Assembly: GCF_003352065.1 (NCBI RefSeq)
Contig: NZ_CP025803.1
Location: forward strand, 2,645,574-2,709,573
Reading direction: 5' to 3'
DNA length: 64,000 nt
From: Sulfitobacter sp. SK011
GTDB taxonomy: Bacteria > Pseudomonadota > Alphaproteobacteria > Rhodobacterales > Rhodobacteraceae
Position numbers and translations under genes: made by a program. Position 1 is the first letter of the stretch. Each line of letters begins with the position of its first letter. A model generated the notes under the pieces. The model made no database searches. It was not told the DNA's origin and saw only the letters and a program-made list of their open reading frames with translations. Below, one piece after another: positions 1 through 8,180 of this stretch.

Positions 1-222
1 CAATGTCCGCAAGGTGCTTTGGTGCCTGACCTGTTGCATGATTGTGATCAGGTTGCGGTTGTCTATGACAAGGGCCAGACCCCGCCAGAGATCACCATCA
101 TGCAGGTTTCAGGATTTGTGCACACGGTTCTTGCAGATGGCATTGCCGTCGCCGTTGTCGCATGCACATCCGGACCTGCACCCAGCGCTGAAAATGTGCT
201 GTTGGTGGAACGCTCCAGCTAA
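1..222 (+). CDS. C-terminal part of an unknown protein, cut by the window edge
   Basis: An open frame runs in from the left edge (reading from base 1) and ends at a TAA at 220-222, giving about 73 residues. The tail is rich in Val, Ala and acidic residues and contains two cysteines; I recognise no domain. It converges on the enoyl-CoA hydratase gene, with 23 bases between the two stop codons. A TTG at 19 could in principle start a short peptide, but the frame is open to the edge, so a truncated longer gene is more likely. No function can be given. Confidence 0.5.
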   Translation, partial: QCPQGALVPDLLHDCDQVAVVYDKGQTPPEITIMQVSGFVHTVLADGIAVAVVACTSGPAPSAENVLLVERSS

Positions 223-245
223 AAGCTCAAAGAGCCCGCGAGCGA

Positions 246-1022
246 TCAGCGCCCTTCAAACGATGGGCTGCGTTTTTCAACAAATGCCAGAACGCCTTCT
301 TTGAAATCGCGCGATTTGCCGCATTTGCCTTGCTCCTGCGCCTCAAAGGTCAGCTGATCCTCAAAGGTATTGTCCCATGATCCGCGCAACACAGCTTTGA
401 CCGCGCTGTAAGCCGCCGTTGGACCCGCCGCAAGATGCGCCGCCTTGGCCCGCCAATGCGCATCGAAATCCGCATCTGGCACCGCTTCCCATATCATGCC
501 CCAATCATCGGCCTGACGTGCCGATATCTTATCGGCAAAAAGCGCCGCGCCCATTGCCTTTGCCGTGCCCATCTGACGCGGCAGCACATAGGTGCCGCCC
601 GCATCCGGGATCAACCCGATTTTGGTGAAAGCCTGCATGAAATAGGCGGACTCAGCGGCAAAAACCACATCTGCTGCCAGCGCCAGATTGGCCCCGGCCC
701 CAGCAGCCGGCCCATTCACCGCAGCAATTGTGGGCACCGGACAATTCACAATGGCCCGCAACATCGGCGCATATTCGTCGCGCAAGGTCCGCTCCAGATC
801 AATGGACGATGAATTGGCGCGGTCGCCCAGATCCTGACCAGAACAAAACGCGCGCCCCGCGCCGGTCAAGACCACAACCCGCGCCTCTTCGCCCCCTTGC
901 TTGACGGCATGGGCGATTTCCGCACGCATCTGGGTGGTCAACGCATTCATCTTGTCCGCGCGGTTCAAGGTGATCAGGGCAACGCCTTCGGCCAGATCAT
1001 AAGTGATTGTCTGATATTCCAT
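246..1022 (-). CDS. Enoyl-CoA hydratase/isomerase (PaaG-like crotonase)
   Basis: A 258-residue crotonase-fold protein, full family length. The oxyanion-hole segment GRAFCSGQDLGD (about residues 56-67) and the second loop AAVNGPAAGAGANLALAADV (about 99-118) are clear. The CSGQDL sequence and overall pattern resemble 2-(1,2-epoxy-1,2-dihydrophenyl)acetyl-CoA isomerase (PaaG) of phenylacetate breakdown. No other paa gene is nearby, so a general acyl-CoA hydratase role is equally possible. The ATG at 1022 is preceded by AAGGGG with an 8-base spacer. It lies downstream of ccmH on the same strand, separated by 75 bases, and may be read with the ccm genes. Confidence 0.85.
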   Translation of the reverse strand: MEYQTITYDLAEGVALITLNRADKMNALTTQMRAEIAHAVKQGGEEARVVVLTGAGRAFCSGQDLGDRANSSSIDLERTLRDEYAPMLRAIVNCPVPTIAAVNGPAAGAGANLALAADVVFAAESAYFMQAFTKIGLIPDAGGTYVLPRQMGTAKAMGAALFADKISARQADDWGMIWEAVPDADFDAHWRAKAAHLAAGPTAAYSAVKAVLRGSWDNTFEDQLTFEAQEQGKCGKSRDFKEGVLAFVEKRSPSFEGR

Positions 1023-1097
1023 CGGTTTTGCCCCTTATTCACGCGGATTTAATGCAGGTTTAACAAAGCCACAGGTGCTGACCAGCAAAACCGCACG

Positions 1098-1550
1098 TCA
1101 TTGCCGCAAAATATCGCGCAGCCGCGCTGCTTCATCATCGTTCAGCGGCGTTTCTTCCTTTGGTAGCGCCTTTGAGCGGCTGCGCAGATATCCAAAACCA
1201 ACGCCCCCCGCCACCAGCAGCATCAACGGCCCCGCGGCCCACAGCAGCCAGTTCGCGCCGCGTGTGTCGGGCTTGAGCAGGACATATTCACCATAACGCG
1301 CCACGATGAAATCAACCGCTTGTTGGTCACTGTCGCCCGCCACCAGCCGCTCGCGCAGCAGCACACGCAGGTCACGGGCAAGGCTCGCATTGCTCTCATC
1401 AATGCTCTCGTTGCGGCACACCAGACATCGCAGCCCTTTGGACACTTCACGCGCCCGCGCCTCCAACACCGGATCGCTTAGCACCTCGTCTGGTTCCACC
1501 GCCATCAACGGCGTTGCCAACAGCATCAAGATCAGGATCAGCCGCTTCAT
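1098..1550 (-). CDS. ccmH: Cytochrome c-type biogenesis protein CcmH
   Basis: A 150-residue protein with an N-terminal signal/anchor (residues 1-17), the thiol motif LRCLVCRN with Cys42 and Cys45, and a membrane segment at about 98-120 followed by a short charged tail. This is the standard small CcmH/CycL layout; the family handles apocytochrome c thiols in the periplasm before heme attachment. The start codon overlaps the ccmF stop by four bases (ATGA), which indicates translational coupling and rules out the longer in-frame upstream extension. It works with CcmF and CcmE, also encoded here. Confidence 0.93.
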   Translation of the reverse strand: MKRLILILMLLATPLMAVEPDEVLSDPVLEARAREVSKGLRCLVCRNESIDESNASLARDLRVLLRERLVAGDSDQQAVDFIVARYGEYVLLKPDTRGANWLLWAAGPLMLLVAGGVGFGYLRSRSKALPKEETPLNDDEAARLRDILRQ

Positions 1551-3508
1551 TCCGCAGGCACCGCCTGGGATTTGCGCGCACCTGCCGCGACACGAAAACG
1601 CCTGTCGGTTAGGCTCAGCAGACCACCCAGCGCCATCATTGCACAGCCAATCCATATCCAGTTGGTCAGCGGCTTGATGTACGTACGCACAGCCCATCCG
1701 CCGCCATCCTGTTTGTCGCCAATCACAACATAGACATCGCGTGCGAGATTATAGTCGATCGCCGCCTCGGTTGTCGGCATCTGGGCCACGGGATAAAAGC
1801 GTTTCTCAGGCCGCAATTGCGCAATCTCGCGCCCGTTTCGGGCCAGTGTCACCTGTCCCATCGTCGACAGGTAATTCGGCCCGCGCACTTCGTCCACCGC
1901 AGTCAGGGTCAAGGTGTAGCTGCCAACATCAAAGGGCTCGTCAATCTGCGCCACACGAAGGTCATCCATGCTCCATGCTGTCAGCCCCGCAACCCCGGCG
2001 ATGGTCACACCCAACCCAGCGTGCGCCGTGGCCTTGCCCCAGTCAGCGCGCGGCAGACGGCGCAGCCGTTTCAGCCTGTGCGCCCCACGCCCCGTCCGCA
2101 AAGCGAGCTCAACCCCTGTCCCCATGATCAGCCAGGCCGCCAGAAACAACCCCATCGGTCCCAGCATGCTGCGCCCGGTTTGCAGGGCAAAGGCAAGCCC
2201 AGCCACCGCCAAGGCCAGCACAAACACATAGCGCAAGGGCCAAAGCGCACGCCCGATCGATGCTCGTTTCCAGGGCATCACGCTGCCAATGGGCATGATC
2301 AGCCCAAGTGCCACCATAAACGGCGTAAAGGCCGCATTGAAGAACGGCGGCCCAACACTGAGTTTGCGGTCAAAAAACATCTCTGCCAGCAGCGGCCACA
2401 TGGTTCCGACAAACACCACGAAACAGGCGACAGCCAGCAGCAGGTTGTTCACCACCAAAGCGGATTCGCGGCTGACCAGACCAAAGACGCCCTTGGCCTC
2501 CATAGCGCCGGCGCGCAGCGCGAAAAGCACCAGCGCACCGCCCATGAAAAGCGCCATGATTGCCAGAATGAAAACGCCACGTTCTGGATCATTTGCAAAG
2601 GCATGAACCGAGGTCAGCAACCCCGAGCGCACGATGAACGTGCCAATCAACGAAAACCCAAACGCAAGGATCGCCAACAGGATCGTCCAGCTTTTCAGGC
2701 TTTCGCGTTTTTCGACGACGATGGCCGAATGCAGCAAGGCGGCGGCCAGAAGCCACGGCATAAAGCTGGCGTTCTCGACAGGGTCCCAGAACCAGAACCC
2801 GCCCCATCCCAATTCATAGTAGGCCCACCAGGACCCCAACGCGATGCCAATGGTCAGGAATATCCACGCCGCCAACGTCCATGGCCGCACCCAGCGCCCC
2901 CATGCGGCATCAATGCGCCCTTCGATCAGTGCGGCCACGGCAAAACTGAATGACATGCTCAGCCCGACATACCCAAGGTAAAGGAACGGCGGGTGGAACG
3001 CCAAACCGGGGTCCTGCAAAAGCGGGTTCAGGTCACGGCCATCAAAGGGCGGTGTGGGAAGGCGTAAAAATGGATTCGAAGTGAACAGGATAAAAGCAAA
3101 AAACGCCACCGCGATCGCCGCCTGCACCGACAGGACACGTGCCCGCAATGTGGGCGGCAATCCACCGCCAAACCATGCCGCCATTGCGCCGAACAGCGTC
3201 ACGATCAGCACCCAAAGCAGCATCGACCCCTCGTGATTGCCCCATGTGCCGCTGATTTTATAAAGCATGGGTTTGGCCGAGTGGCTGTTTGCCACCACCA
3301 ACCGCAAGCTGAAATCCGAAGTGATGAAAGCCCACATCAGCGCGCCAAACGCCAATGCGGTCAGCGCAAATTGGGCACCAGCGGCGGGTTCGGCCACGGC
3401 CATCCACCCAGGCAACCGACGGTGCGCGCCGATCATCGGCACCACCATCTGGATGATCGCGACACCAAAAGCGAGCATCAGCGAAAAATGTCCCAATTCT
3501 GTAATCAT
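1547..3508 (-). CDS. ccmF: Heme lyase CcmF
   Basis: A 653-residue polytopic inner-membrane protein of the usual CcmF/CycK length. The tryptophan-rich heme-handling motif WGGFWFWDPVENASFMPW is at about residues 235-252, and a conserved AFHPPFLYLGYVG stretch precedes it at about 170. CcmF takes heme from holo-CcmE and joins it to CXXCH cysteines of apocytochromes together with CcmH. It overlaps ccmH by four bases. Upstream it is separated by 73 bases from the holin gene, which sits between it and ccmE. Confidence 0.96.
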   Translation of the reverse strand: MITELGHFSLMLAFGVAIIQMVVPMIGAHRRLPGWMAVAEPAAGAQFALTALAFGALMWAFITSDFSLRLVVANSHSAKPMLYKISGTWGNHEGSMLLWVLIVTLFGAMAAWFGGGLPPTLRARVLSVQAAIAVAFFAFILFTSNPFLRLPTPPFDGRDLNPLLQDPGLAFHPPFLYLGYVGLSMSFSFAVAALIEGRIDAAWGRWVRPWTLAAWIFLTIGIALGSWWAYYELGWGGFWFWDPVENASFMPWLLAAALLHSAIVVEKRESLKSWTILLAILAFGFSLIGTFIVRSGLLTSVHAFANDPERGVFILAIMALFMGGALVLFALRAGAMEAKGVFGLVSRESALVVNNLLLAVACFVVFVGTMWPLLAEMFFDRKLSVGPPFFNAAFTPFMVALGLIMPIGSVMPWKRASIGRALWPLRYVFVLALAVAGLAFALQTGRSMLGPMGLFLAAWLIMGTGVELALRTGRGAHRLKRLRRLPRADWGKATAHAGLGVTIAGVAGLTAWSMDDLRVAQIDEPFDVGSYTLTLTAVDEVRGPNYLSTMGQVTLARNGREIAQLRPEKRFYPVAQMPTTEAAIDYNLARDVYVVIGDKQDGGGWAVRTYIKPLTNWIWIGCAMMALGGLLSLTDRRFRVAAGARKSQAVPAE

Positions 3509-3581
3509 GAGAAAACTATAGGGGGCCGCCGCCGCCTATGCCATCACGATTTAACCTTTTGAGCGGTGCAAAGCGTCGCAG

Positions 3582-4157
3582 TCAGGCGGCGGCACGCCGC
3601 CACGCGTCCAGCGCCGCATTGGCTCCTGGCATGATCGACGCAACTGACAGGTGCATATCGGTCCCGGTATCGGCAGCCTTCGCGCTGTCGGCACGCAGGG
3701 CACGGATGGTTTTGATGTTCTCCAGAACCTGCGGCACCTGGGCCATTGTTCCGACAATCTCGCGTTGAAACTGCTGGGCTTTGACCTGATGACGCGCGCC
3801 AAAGTAAAACGAAACTATCACCCCCAATAGCCACCACAGCGGCTCTGGCACCAGCGCAATCCCTTGCATTCGCTCGGAAAACCACAAAGGGTTCACCATT
3901 GCAGACACAAACAAACCCAATGTCCCCAACGCCAACATGGGCCGTGGCAGCCGATTGACCCCATCCATAAATCGATCAAACCCGCCCTGCCGCGCAACCG
4001 CAAATTCAGCACCGTATTGGGCCATTCCCTGTCCCTGTACCTGTGCGCCGCGGGCGGCCCCGGCTTCGGCATTTTCCCGAAATACCTCGACCGTGTCGCG
4101 CACCACGTTGCGCTCGCCGCCAAAAACCAATCCGATGAGTTTTTCAATCAACCCCAT
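3582..4157 (-). CDS. GTA-type holin (three-TM holin family)
   Basis: A 191-residue protein with a charged, Ala/Gln-rich N-terminal region, hydrophobic segments at about residues 73-91 and 105-121, and a helical C-terminal part. The start MGLIEKLIGLVFGGERN and the layout match the holin family used for release of Rhodobacterales gene transfer agents (Pfam GTA_holin_3TM, recalled by me). Holins form inner-membrane lesions that let the endolysin reach the wall. Its ATG lies ten bases inside the end of the endolysin gene on the same strand, so the two form a coupled lysis pair. The assignment rests on pattern memory and the neighbour. Confidence 0.78.
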   Translation of the reverse strand: MGLIEKLIGLVFGGERNVVRDTVEVFRENAEAGAARGAQVQGQGMAQYGAEFAVARQGGFDRFMDGVNRLPRPMLALGTLGLFVSAMVNPLWFSERMQGIALVPEPLWWLLGVIVSFYFGARHQVKAQQFQREIVGTMAQVPQVLENIKTIRALRADSAKAADTGTDMHLSVASIMPGANAALDAWRRAAA

Positions 4158-4759
4158 GCTGCGATCCTTTCATCGAACTCTGCTTTGGTCAGGTGGTATT
4201 GCGGCCCTATGAATTCTTCGGCCCGCACGATCCACCCCCCCTTGCCGCCTGCCCGATTGCGGGCATATTTGCGGCTGGCGGGGCGGCGGTCGGCCAGTCG
4301 GAAGTAATAGTTGCGCCGGGCAATGCCGTATGCATCTACAAAATGGTCGGGTGCCTTGCGCATCGCATCGCGCACCGCACCAATGCTTTGAGGTCCCAGC
4401 GCACCATCAGCGGCAACCTGATACCCCATTTCGCGCAAAAGCTGCTGCAGGATCTTTACAGCGTTGCCGCCTGCGTTGACATACATATCGAACACCGTCG
4501 CTTGCAGGGCCTGCGGCAACTGCCCGATCAAAGGGCCATCAAAGTAGTGTTTGATAAAGATTTCAACCGCTTGGCCCTGGGTGAGTCTGCGCACATCTTC
4601 TACACCGACCTGACCATCGCCCGTCAAATCCAAGCCCAACCGCCGCATGGTGTGGATCGTGACACCAAAATTGGTTGCCCCACCGGGATCGTCGGGATCA
4701 TTCACAAACCCGCCTTCCCGGGCCACTATTGCTGTGGCTATGTCCTTGACCGATTGCAT
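4148..4759 (-). CDS. GH108-type endolysin (N-acetylmuramidase) of gene-transfer-agent type
   Basis: A 203-residue muramidase of the glycosyl hydrolase 108 family. The catalytic motif EGGF is at residues 15-18, followed by NDPDDPGGATNFGVT, the hallmark N-terminal block, and a C-terminal peptidoglycan-binding-like part (about 100-160). I chose the ATG at 4759: AAGGAG lies 8 bases upstream, whereas the in-frame GTG at 4765 is only 2 bases from that site. There is no signal peptide, so export would depend on the holin, whose gene overlaps its end. In Rhodobacter capsulatus a comparable endolysin/holin pair, away from the main GTA cluster, releases GTA particles. Confidence 0.85.
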   Translation of the reverse strand: MQSVKDIATAIVAREGGFVNDPDDPGGATNFGVTIHTMRRLGLDLTGDGQVGVEDVRRLTQGQAVEIFIKHYFDGPLIGQLPQALQATVFDMYVNAGGNAVKILQQLLREMGYQVAADGALGPQSIGAVRDAMRKAPDHFVDAYGIARRNYYFRLADRRPASRKYARNRAGGKGGWIVRAEEFIGPQYHLTKAEFDERIAAWG

Positions 4760-4838
4760 ATGCACCGCTCCTTACCGCTGATTTTCGGCAAGATTGGGCG
4801 CAATTGGGTTAATGGATGGCTGTGATAGCGTACGCTGC

Positions 4839-5282
4839 CTAGCTGTCAGGCTCTTGATAAACACCCTGAGCCTTCAAGGCGTCCACGACCTCTTTCGGCA
4901 TATAGGTTTCGTCATGTTTGGCAAGAATTTCAGTGGCTTCAAAGACACCGTTAATGTATTTACCGGTACCAACCATGCCCTGACCTTCTTCGAACAGATC
5001 AGGCAGAACACCTGTGTATGTCGCCACAACAGTCGCCCCACCGTCGGTCACATTAAACCGAATGGTCTCGCTTTCGCCGCGCACCAATGTGCCTTCTTCA
5101 ACCAAACCACCGATGCGAAACACTTCGTCGGGGCCAGGTGGCTCTGCGATGACCTGACTGGGCGCGCGAAAGTAGTTGATGCCATCCCGCAAGGCATAGC
5201 CGATCAACACGGTGGACAGCACCAAAGCCACTGCCGCCACCGCAATGATCTGGATACGTCTCTGTTTTTTCAGGCTTTTCAT
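4839..5282 (-). CDS. ccmE: Heme chaperone CcmE
   Basis: A 147-residue protein with an N-terminal membrane anchor (about residues 10-30) and a periplasmic OB-fold domain. The LAKHDETY motif gives His123, the residue that binds heme covalently in this family, and Tyr127. CcmE carries heme from the CcmAB/C complex to CcmF. It is separated from ccmF by the two lysis genes, an unusual interruption of a single pathway. argC lies just upstream on the same strand (16-base gap). Confidence 0.95.
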   Translation of the reverse strand: MKSLKKQRRIQIIAVAAVALVLSTVLIGYALRDGINYFRAPSQVIAEPPGPDEVFRIGGLVEEGTLVRGESETIRFNVTDGGATVVATYTGVLPDLFEEGQGMVGTGKYINGVFEATEILAKHDETYMPKEVVDALKAQGVYQEPDS

Positions 5283-5298
5283 CTGACTAGGTTTTCCA

Positions 5299-6327
5299 TC
5301 ATGGAAACAAAGGGGCCATCATCAGCCCTTCGGTTTCATCTATACCTAACATCAGATTGGCATTCTGCAACGCCTGCCCGCTGGATCCCTTGGTCAAATT
5401 GTCAAGCGCCGCAACTACAATGGCACGCCCCTCTAACCGGTCAGACACCACACCGATGTGGCAAAAGTTCGATCCGCGAATGTGCCGAGTGCTGGGCGCT
5501 TCGCCGAAGGGTAATACTTCGATAAACGGCTCACCGGCATACGCACTTTTCAGCGTATCATGAATGACTTGCGCATCACCCTTAACGTAAACTGTGGCAA
5601 GGATACCCCGGTTGGCCGGGATCAGATGCGGTGTGAATTGCACTTTGACAGGACGTCCTGCGAGCGCTGTAAACTCCTGATCAAATTCGCCCAGATGCCG
5701 ATGCGTGCCACCGATGGCATAGGCATGATATCCTTCGGACAATTCTGCGTGCAGCAGGTTCTCTTTCAAAGACCGGCCCGCACCTGAAACCGCGCACTTT
5801 AGATCTAGGATGATTTCATCCAGATCAATAACACCCTTTGATATCAAAGGTCTAAGCGCAAATTGCCCGGTTGCGGCATTGCACCCTGTGCCGGCCACAA
5901 GCCGGGCATTTTTGATCTCTTCACGGTAAAATTCGGTCAGCCCATAGACGGCCTCGTCTTGCTGGGCCAAAGCGGCGTGTTTGTTGCCATACCACTTGGT
6001 GTACTCCTCTGGGTCGCGCAGCCGGAAGTCAGCAGAAAGATCAACAATCTTAAGGTCTTGCGGCAAAGCGGCAATCACTTCCTGAGAGGTTTTGTGCGGC
6101 AAAGCGCAAAAGCACAGATCAATGTCTGAAAAGTCGATATCCTCAATTGTCACCAGAGATGGCAAATCGAGATGGCGCAGGTGTGGAAACACCTCTGCCA
6201 TGCTTTGACCAGCTTTAGAGTTGCCTCCCAAAGCTTTGATTTTCATAGACGAATGTCCAGCGATAAGCCGGATCAGTTCAGCCCCGGTATAGCCAGATGC
6301 GCCAAGAATGGCGATGTTATGTGTCAT
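5299..6327 (-). CDS. argC: N-acetyl-gamma-glutamyl-phosphate reductase
   Basis: A 342-residue enzyme of arginine synthesis that reduces N-acetylglutamyl-5-phosphate with NADPH. The N-terminal Rossmann motif [10 protein letters not shown] (residues 9-18) and the catalytic cysteine in GTGCNAATG (Cys149) are visible, as is the conserved GGTHRH segment further on. Length is typical of the long ArgC type. It sits between murI and ccmE on the same strand. No other arg gene is in the window. Confidence 0.95.
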   Translation of the reverse strand: MTHNIAILGASGYTGAELIRLIAGHSSMKIKALGGNSKAGQSMAEVFPHLRHLDLPSLVTIEDIDFSDIDLCFCALPHKTSQEVIAALPQDLKIVDLSADFRLRDPEEYTKWYGNKHAALAQQDEAVYGLTEFYREEIKNARLVAGTGCNAATGQFALRPLISKGVIDLDEIILDLKCAVSGAGRSLKENLLHAELSEGYHAYAIGGTHRHLGEFDQEFTALAGRPVKVQFTPHLIPANRGILATVYVKGDAQVIHDTLKSAYAGEPFIEVLPFGEAPSTRHIRGSNFCHIGVVSDRLEGRAIVVAALDNLTKGSSGQALQNANLMLGIDETEGLMMAPLFP

Positions 6328-6363
6328 GTCTGTATTCCGTCGGTAATGTGTCTGTATGTGCGG

Positions 6364-7173
6364 TCAGGCAGCGGTAAAGGTCAACGGTCGTCGCAGAAAT
6401 TGCGTGGCGCGGGTGCTGACGCGGGCCGGGTCGCCGGTGGTCAGAAAACCCGCCTGCCCGGTGCCGCCCATGTTTGGATGCCGGTGCAGATAGTCAGCCA
6501 GCGCATCTGCCACCAGATTGGCCTGGGAAAAGACCTTGACGTCCTCGCCCAAGGCCCGCTGAAATGCCTCTTGCATCAGCGGATAATGGGTACAGCCAAG
6601 GATCGCGGCCTGCGGTTCCGGCATCTTGCGCTTCAACGCGTCCACATGGCTTTGCACCAGCGCTTCGGCCAGAATGAAATCGCCGTCTTCGATGGCATCA
6701 ACCACCCCGCCGCAAGCCTGCGTTTCGACATCTACACCAATGGCGCGAAATGCCAGTTCGCGCTGAAATGCGCGGGTGGCGACGGTGGCGGGTGTGGCAA
6801 ACAAGGCAACATGCTTTAGCGCAACCTCGCGCGGTGGCGAATTATCACCCCATTGGCGTTCGGTCAGCGCCTCGATCAGCGGCACAAAAACACCCAGAAC
6901 CCGTTTATCTTCAGGCACCCAGCCCTCTTGCATCCGGCGCAGTGCCGCAGCAGAGGCGGTGTTGCACGCCAGTACAACCAGATCACAGCCCGCATCAAAG
7001 AGCCGCTGGGTGGCAGCAACGGTCAGCTCATAAATATCATCCGCAGTGCGCACCCCGTAAGGCGCATTCGCGCTGTCGGCAAGATAGGTGAATGCGACGT
7101 CAGGCAGGCGCGCCTGTACGGCGTCCAGAATGGTTAGCCCGCCCAAACCACTGTCAAAAATGCCAACTGCCAT
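6364..7173 (-). CDS. murI: Glutamate racemase
   Basis: A 269-residue racemase that makes D-glutamate for peptidoglycan. Both catalytic cysteines are present: Cys70 in LACNTAS and Cys194 in GCTHYP. The N-terminal [11 protein letters not shown] motif (about residues 6-16) is also intact. The gene is 36 bases upstream of argC on the same strand. The alr gene for D-alanine is elsewhere in the window (31.3 kb) and not linked. Confidence 0.95.
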   Translation of the reverse strand: MAVGIFDSGLGGLTILDAVQARLPDVAFTYLADSANAPYGVRTADDIYELTVAATQRLFDAGCDLVVLACNTASAAALRRMQEGWVPEDKRVLGVFVPLIEALTERQWGDNSPPREVALKHVALFATPATVATRAFQRELAFRAIGVDVETQACGGVVDAIEDGDFILAEALVQSHVDALKRKMPEPQAAILGCTHYPLMQEAFQRALGEDVKVFSQANLVADALADYLHRHPNMGGTGQAGFLTTGDPARVSTRATQFLRRPLTFTAA

Positions 7174-7211
7174 CGTTCTACCTCAGCCGCGCGGCGGCAA
7201 TTCAAAGTCTG

Positions 7212-8093
7212 TCAGACGCTTTGCAGCGTCTCATAGTCATATCCCAGATCAAAGCATGGGTCTGCATCCGGGGAAAGCGCATAAGTGGTTTTGCGCAGGA
7301 AATCCATCAGCGCTGTGCCATCTTTTGCCAATGGGTCCAGAATGTCGCGCCCAATCGGTGCACCGACCGACATTGCGACACTGCTTTCCACACGGGCGCT
7401 AAATTCGCGGATCAACAGGCCCAGCCGCAGATTGGCGTGCAGATGGCTGGCCCTTTGAAAGACCCGCGAGTTTTGTCCGTGGAAAAAGACCGGCACCACC
7501 ACAGCGTCTGATTTCGCGATCATCCGCGCGGTAAAGCTGCGCCAGCGCGGATCCATGGGCGGTTTTCCTGCTGTGACGCCGGTGCTGACCGTGCCCCCGG
7601 GAAAGACACCAATGACACCCCCCAAAGCGAGATGGTCCAGGGCCGCGCGCCGTGTCTCAAGGTTCAGTGCCAAAGCCCTTTTGGTGGTGTCAAAACTGAT
7701 CGGAAGCAGCATGGCGTTCAGATCCTCAGACCGGTTGAACACGGAATTTGCCAATATTCTGAAATCACCGCGCGTTTTGGTCAGCAGATGACCCATCATC
7801 AACCCATCAAGGATGCCAAACGGATGGTTCGACACCACAATCACCGGCCCCTGACGCGGGATCAGATCGAGGGTGCCGCGCTGCACATCAAGGGACAAAC
7901 CAAACCGTCGGACCATGACATCGAAAAACGGCGCACCGTCAGCGACATCGCGTTCATAGCCCGCAGCGCGCCGGATCAGACCCAAGCGACCGGTCGCGTT
8001 TTCCAAACAGCGGATCAACAGGCGACCGCCCCAGGTTGGGGCCGATCCTGCATAGCTTAGATCGCGGACAGAGGCGCGGGGTCTGCGGGCCAA
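7212..8093 (-). CDS. Lysophospholipid (PlsC-like) acyltransferase
   Basis: A 293-residue acyltransferase. The active-site block is VSNHPFGILDG (about residues 87-97, His90 and Asp96), a NHPFG variant of the usual HX4D motif. A conserved GVIGVFPGGTVST stretch near residue 158 probably binds the phosphate of the acceptor. It should acylate a lysolipid at the inner membrane; lyso-ornithine-lipid acyltransferases (OlsA) and 1-acylglycerol-3-phosphate acyltransferases belong to this superfamily and I cannot choose between them. It is 38 bases upstream of murI, same strand. Confidence 0.82.
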   Translation of the reverse strand: MARRPRASVRDLSYAGSAPTWGGRLLIRCLENATGRLGLIRRAAGYERDVADGAPFFDVMVRRFGLSLDVQRGTLDLIPRQGPVIVVSNHPFGILDGLMMGHLLTKTRGDFRILANSVFNRSEDLNAMLLPISFDTTKRALALNLETRRAALDHLALGGVIGVFPGGTVSTGVTAGKPPMDPRWRSFTARMIAKSDAVVVPVFFHGQNSRVFQRASHLHANLRLGLLIREFSARVESSVAMSVGAPIGRDILDPLAKDGTALMDFLRKTTYALSPDADPCFDLGYDYETLQSV

Positions 8094-8180
8094 AAACGCC
8101 CCCTTTCAGAGTCAGGTGCTGGCCAATTCATAGCCATCAGACCCCTTATTGCAATCGCCTCGTTACACTTTGATGACGGG

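Noticed and set aside
1817-2953. Long open frame on the plus strand
   Set aside because: It is the antisense shadow of ccmF, rich in Arg, Pro, His and Gln, with no recognisable domain.
3582-4759. Prophage remnant
   Set aside because: No integrase, capsid, tail or attachment repeats flank the pair; a dedicated GTA lysis cassette fits better.
4806-4815. CtrA-type control site upstream of the GTA endolysin
   Set aside because: Only a single TTAA is present; the second half site at the proper spacing is missing.
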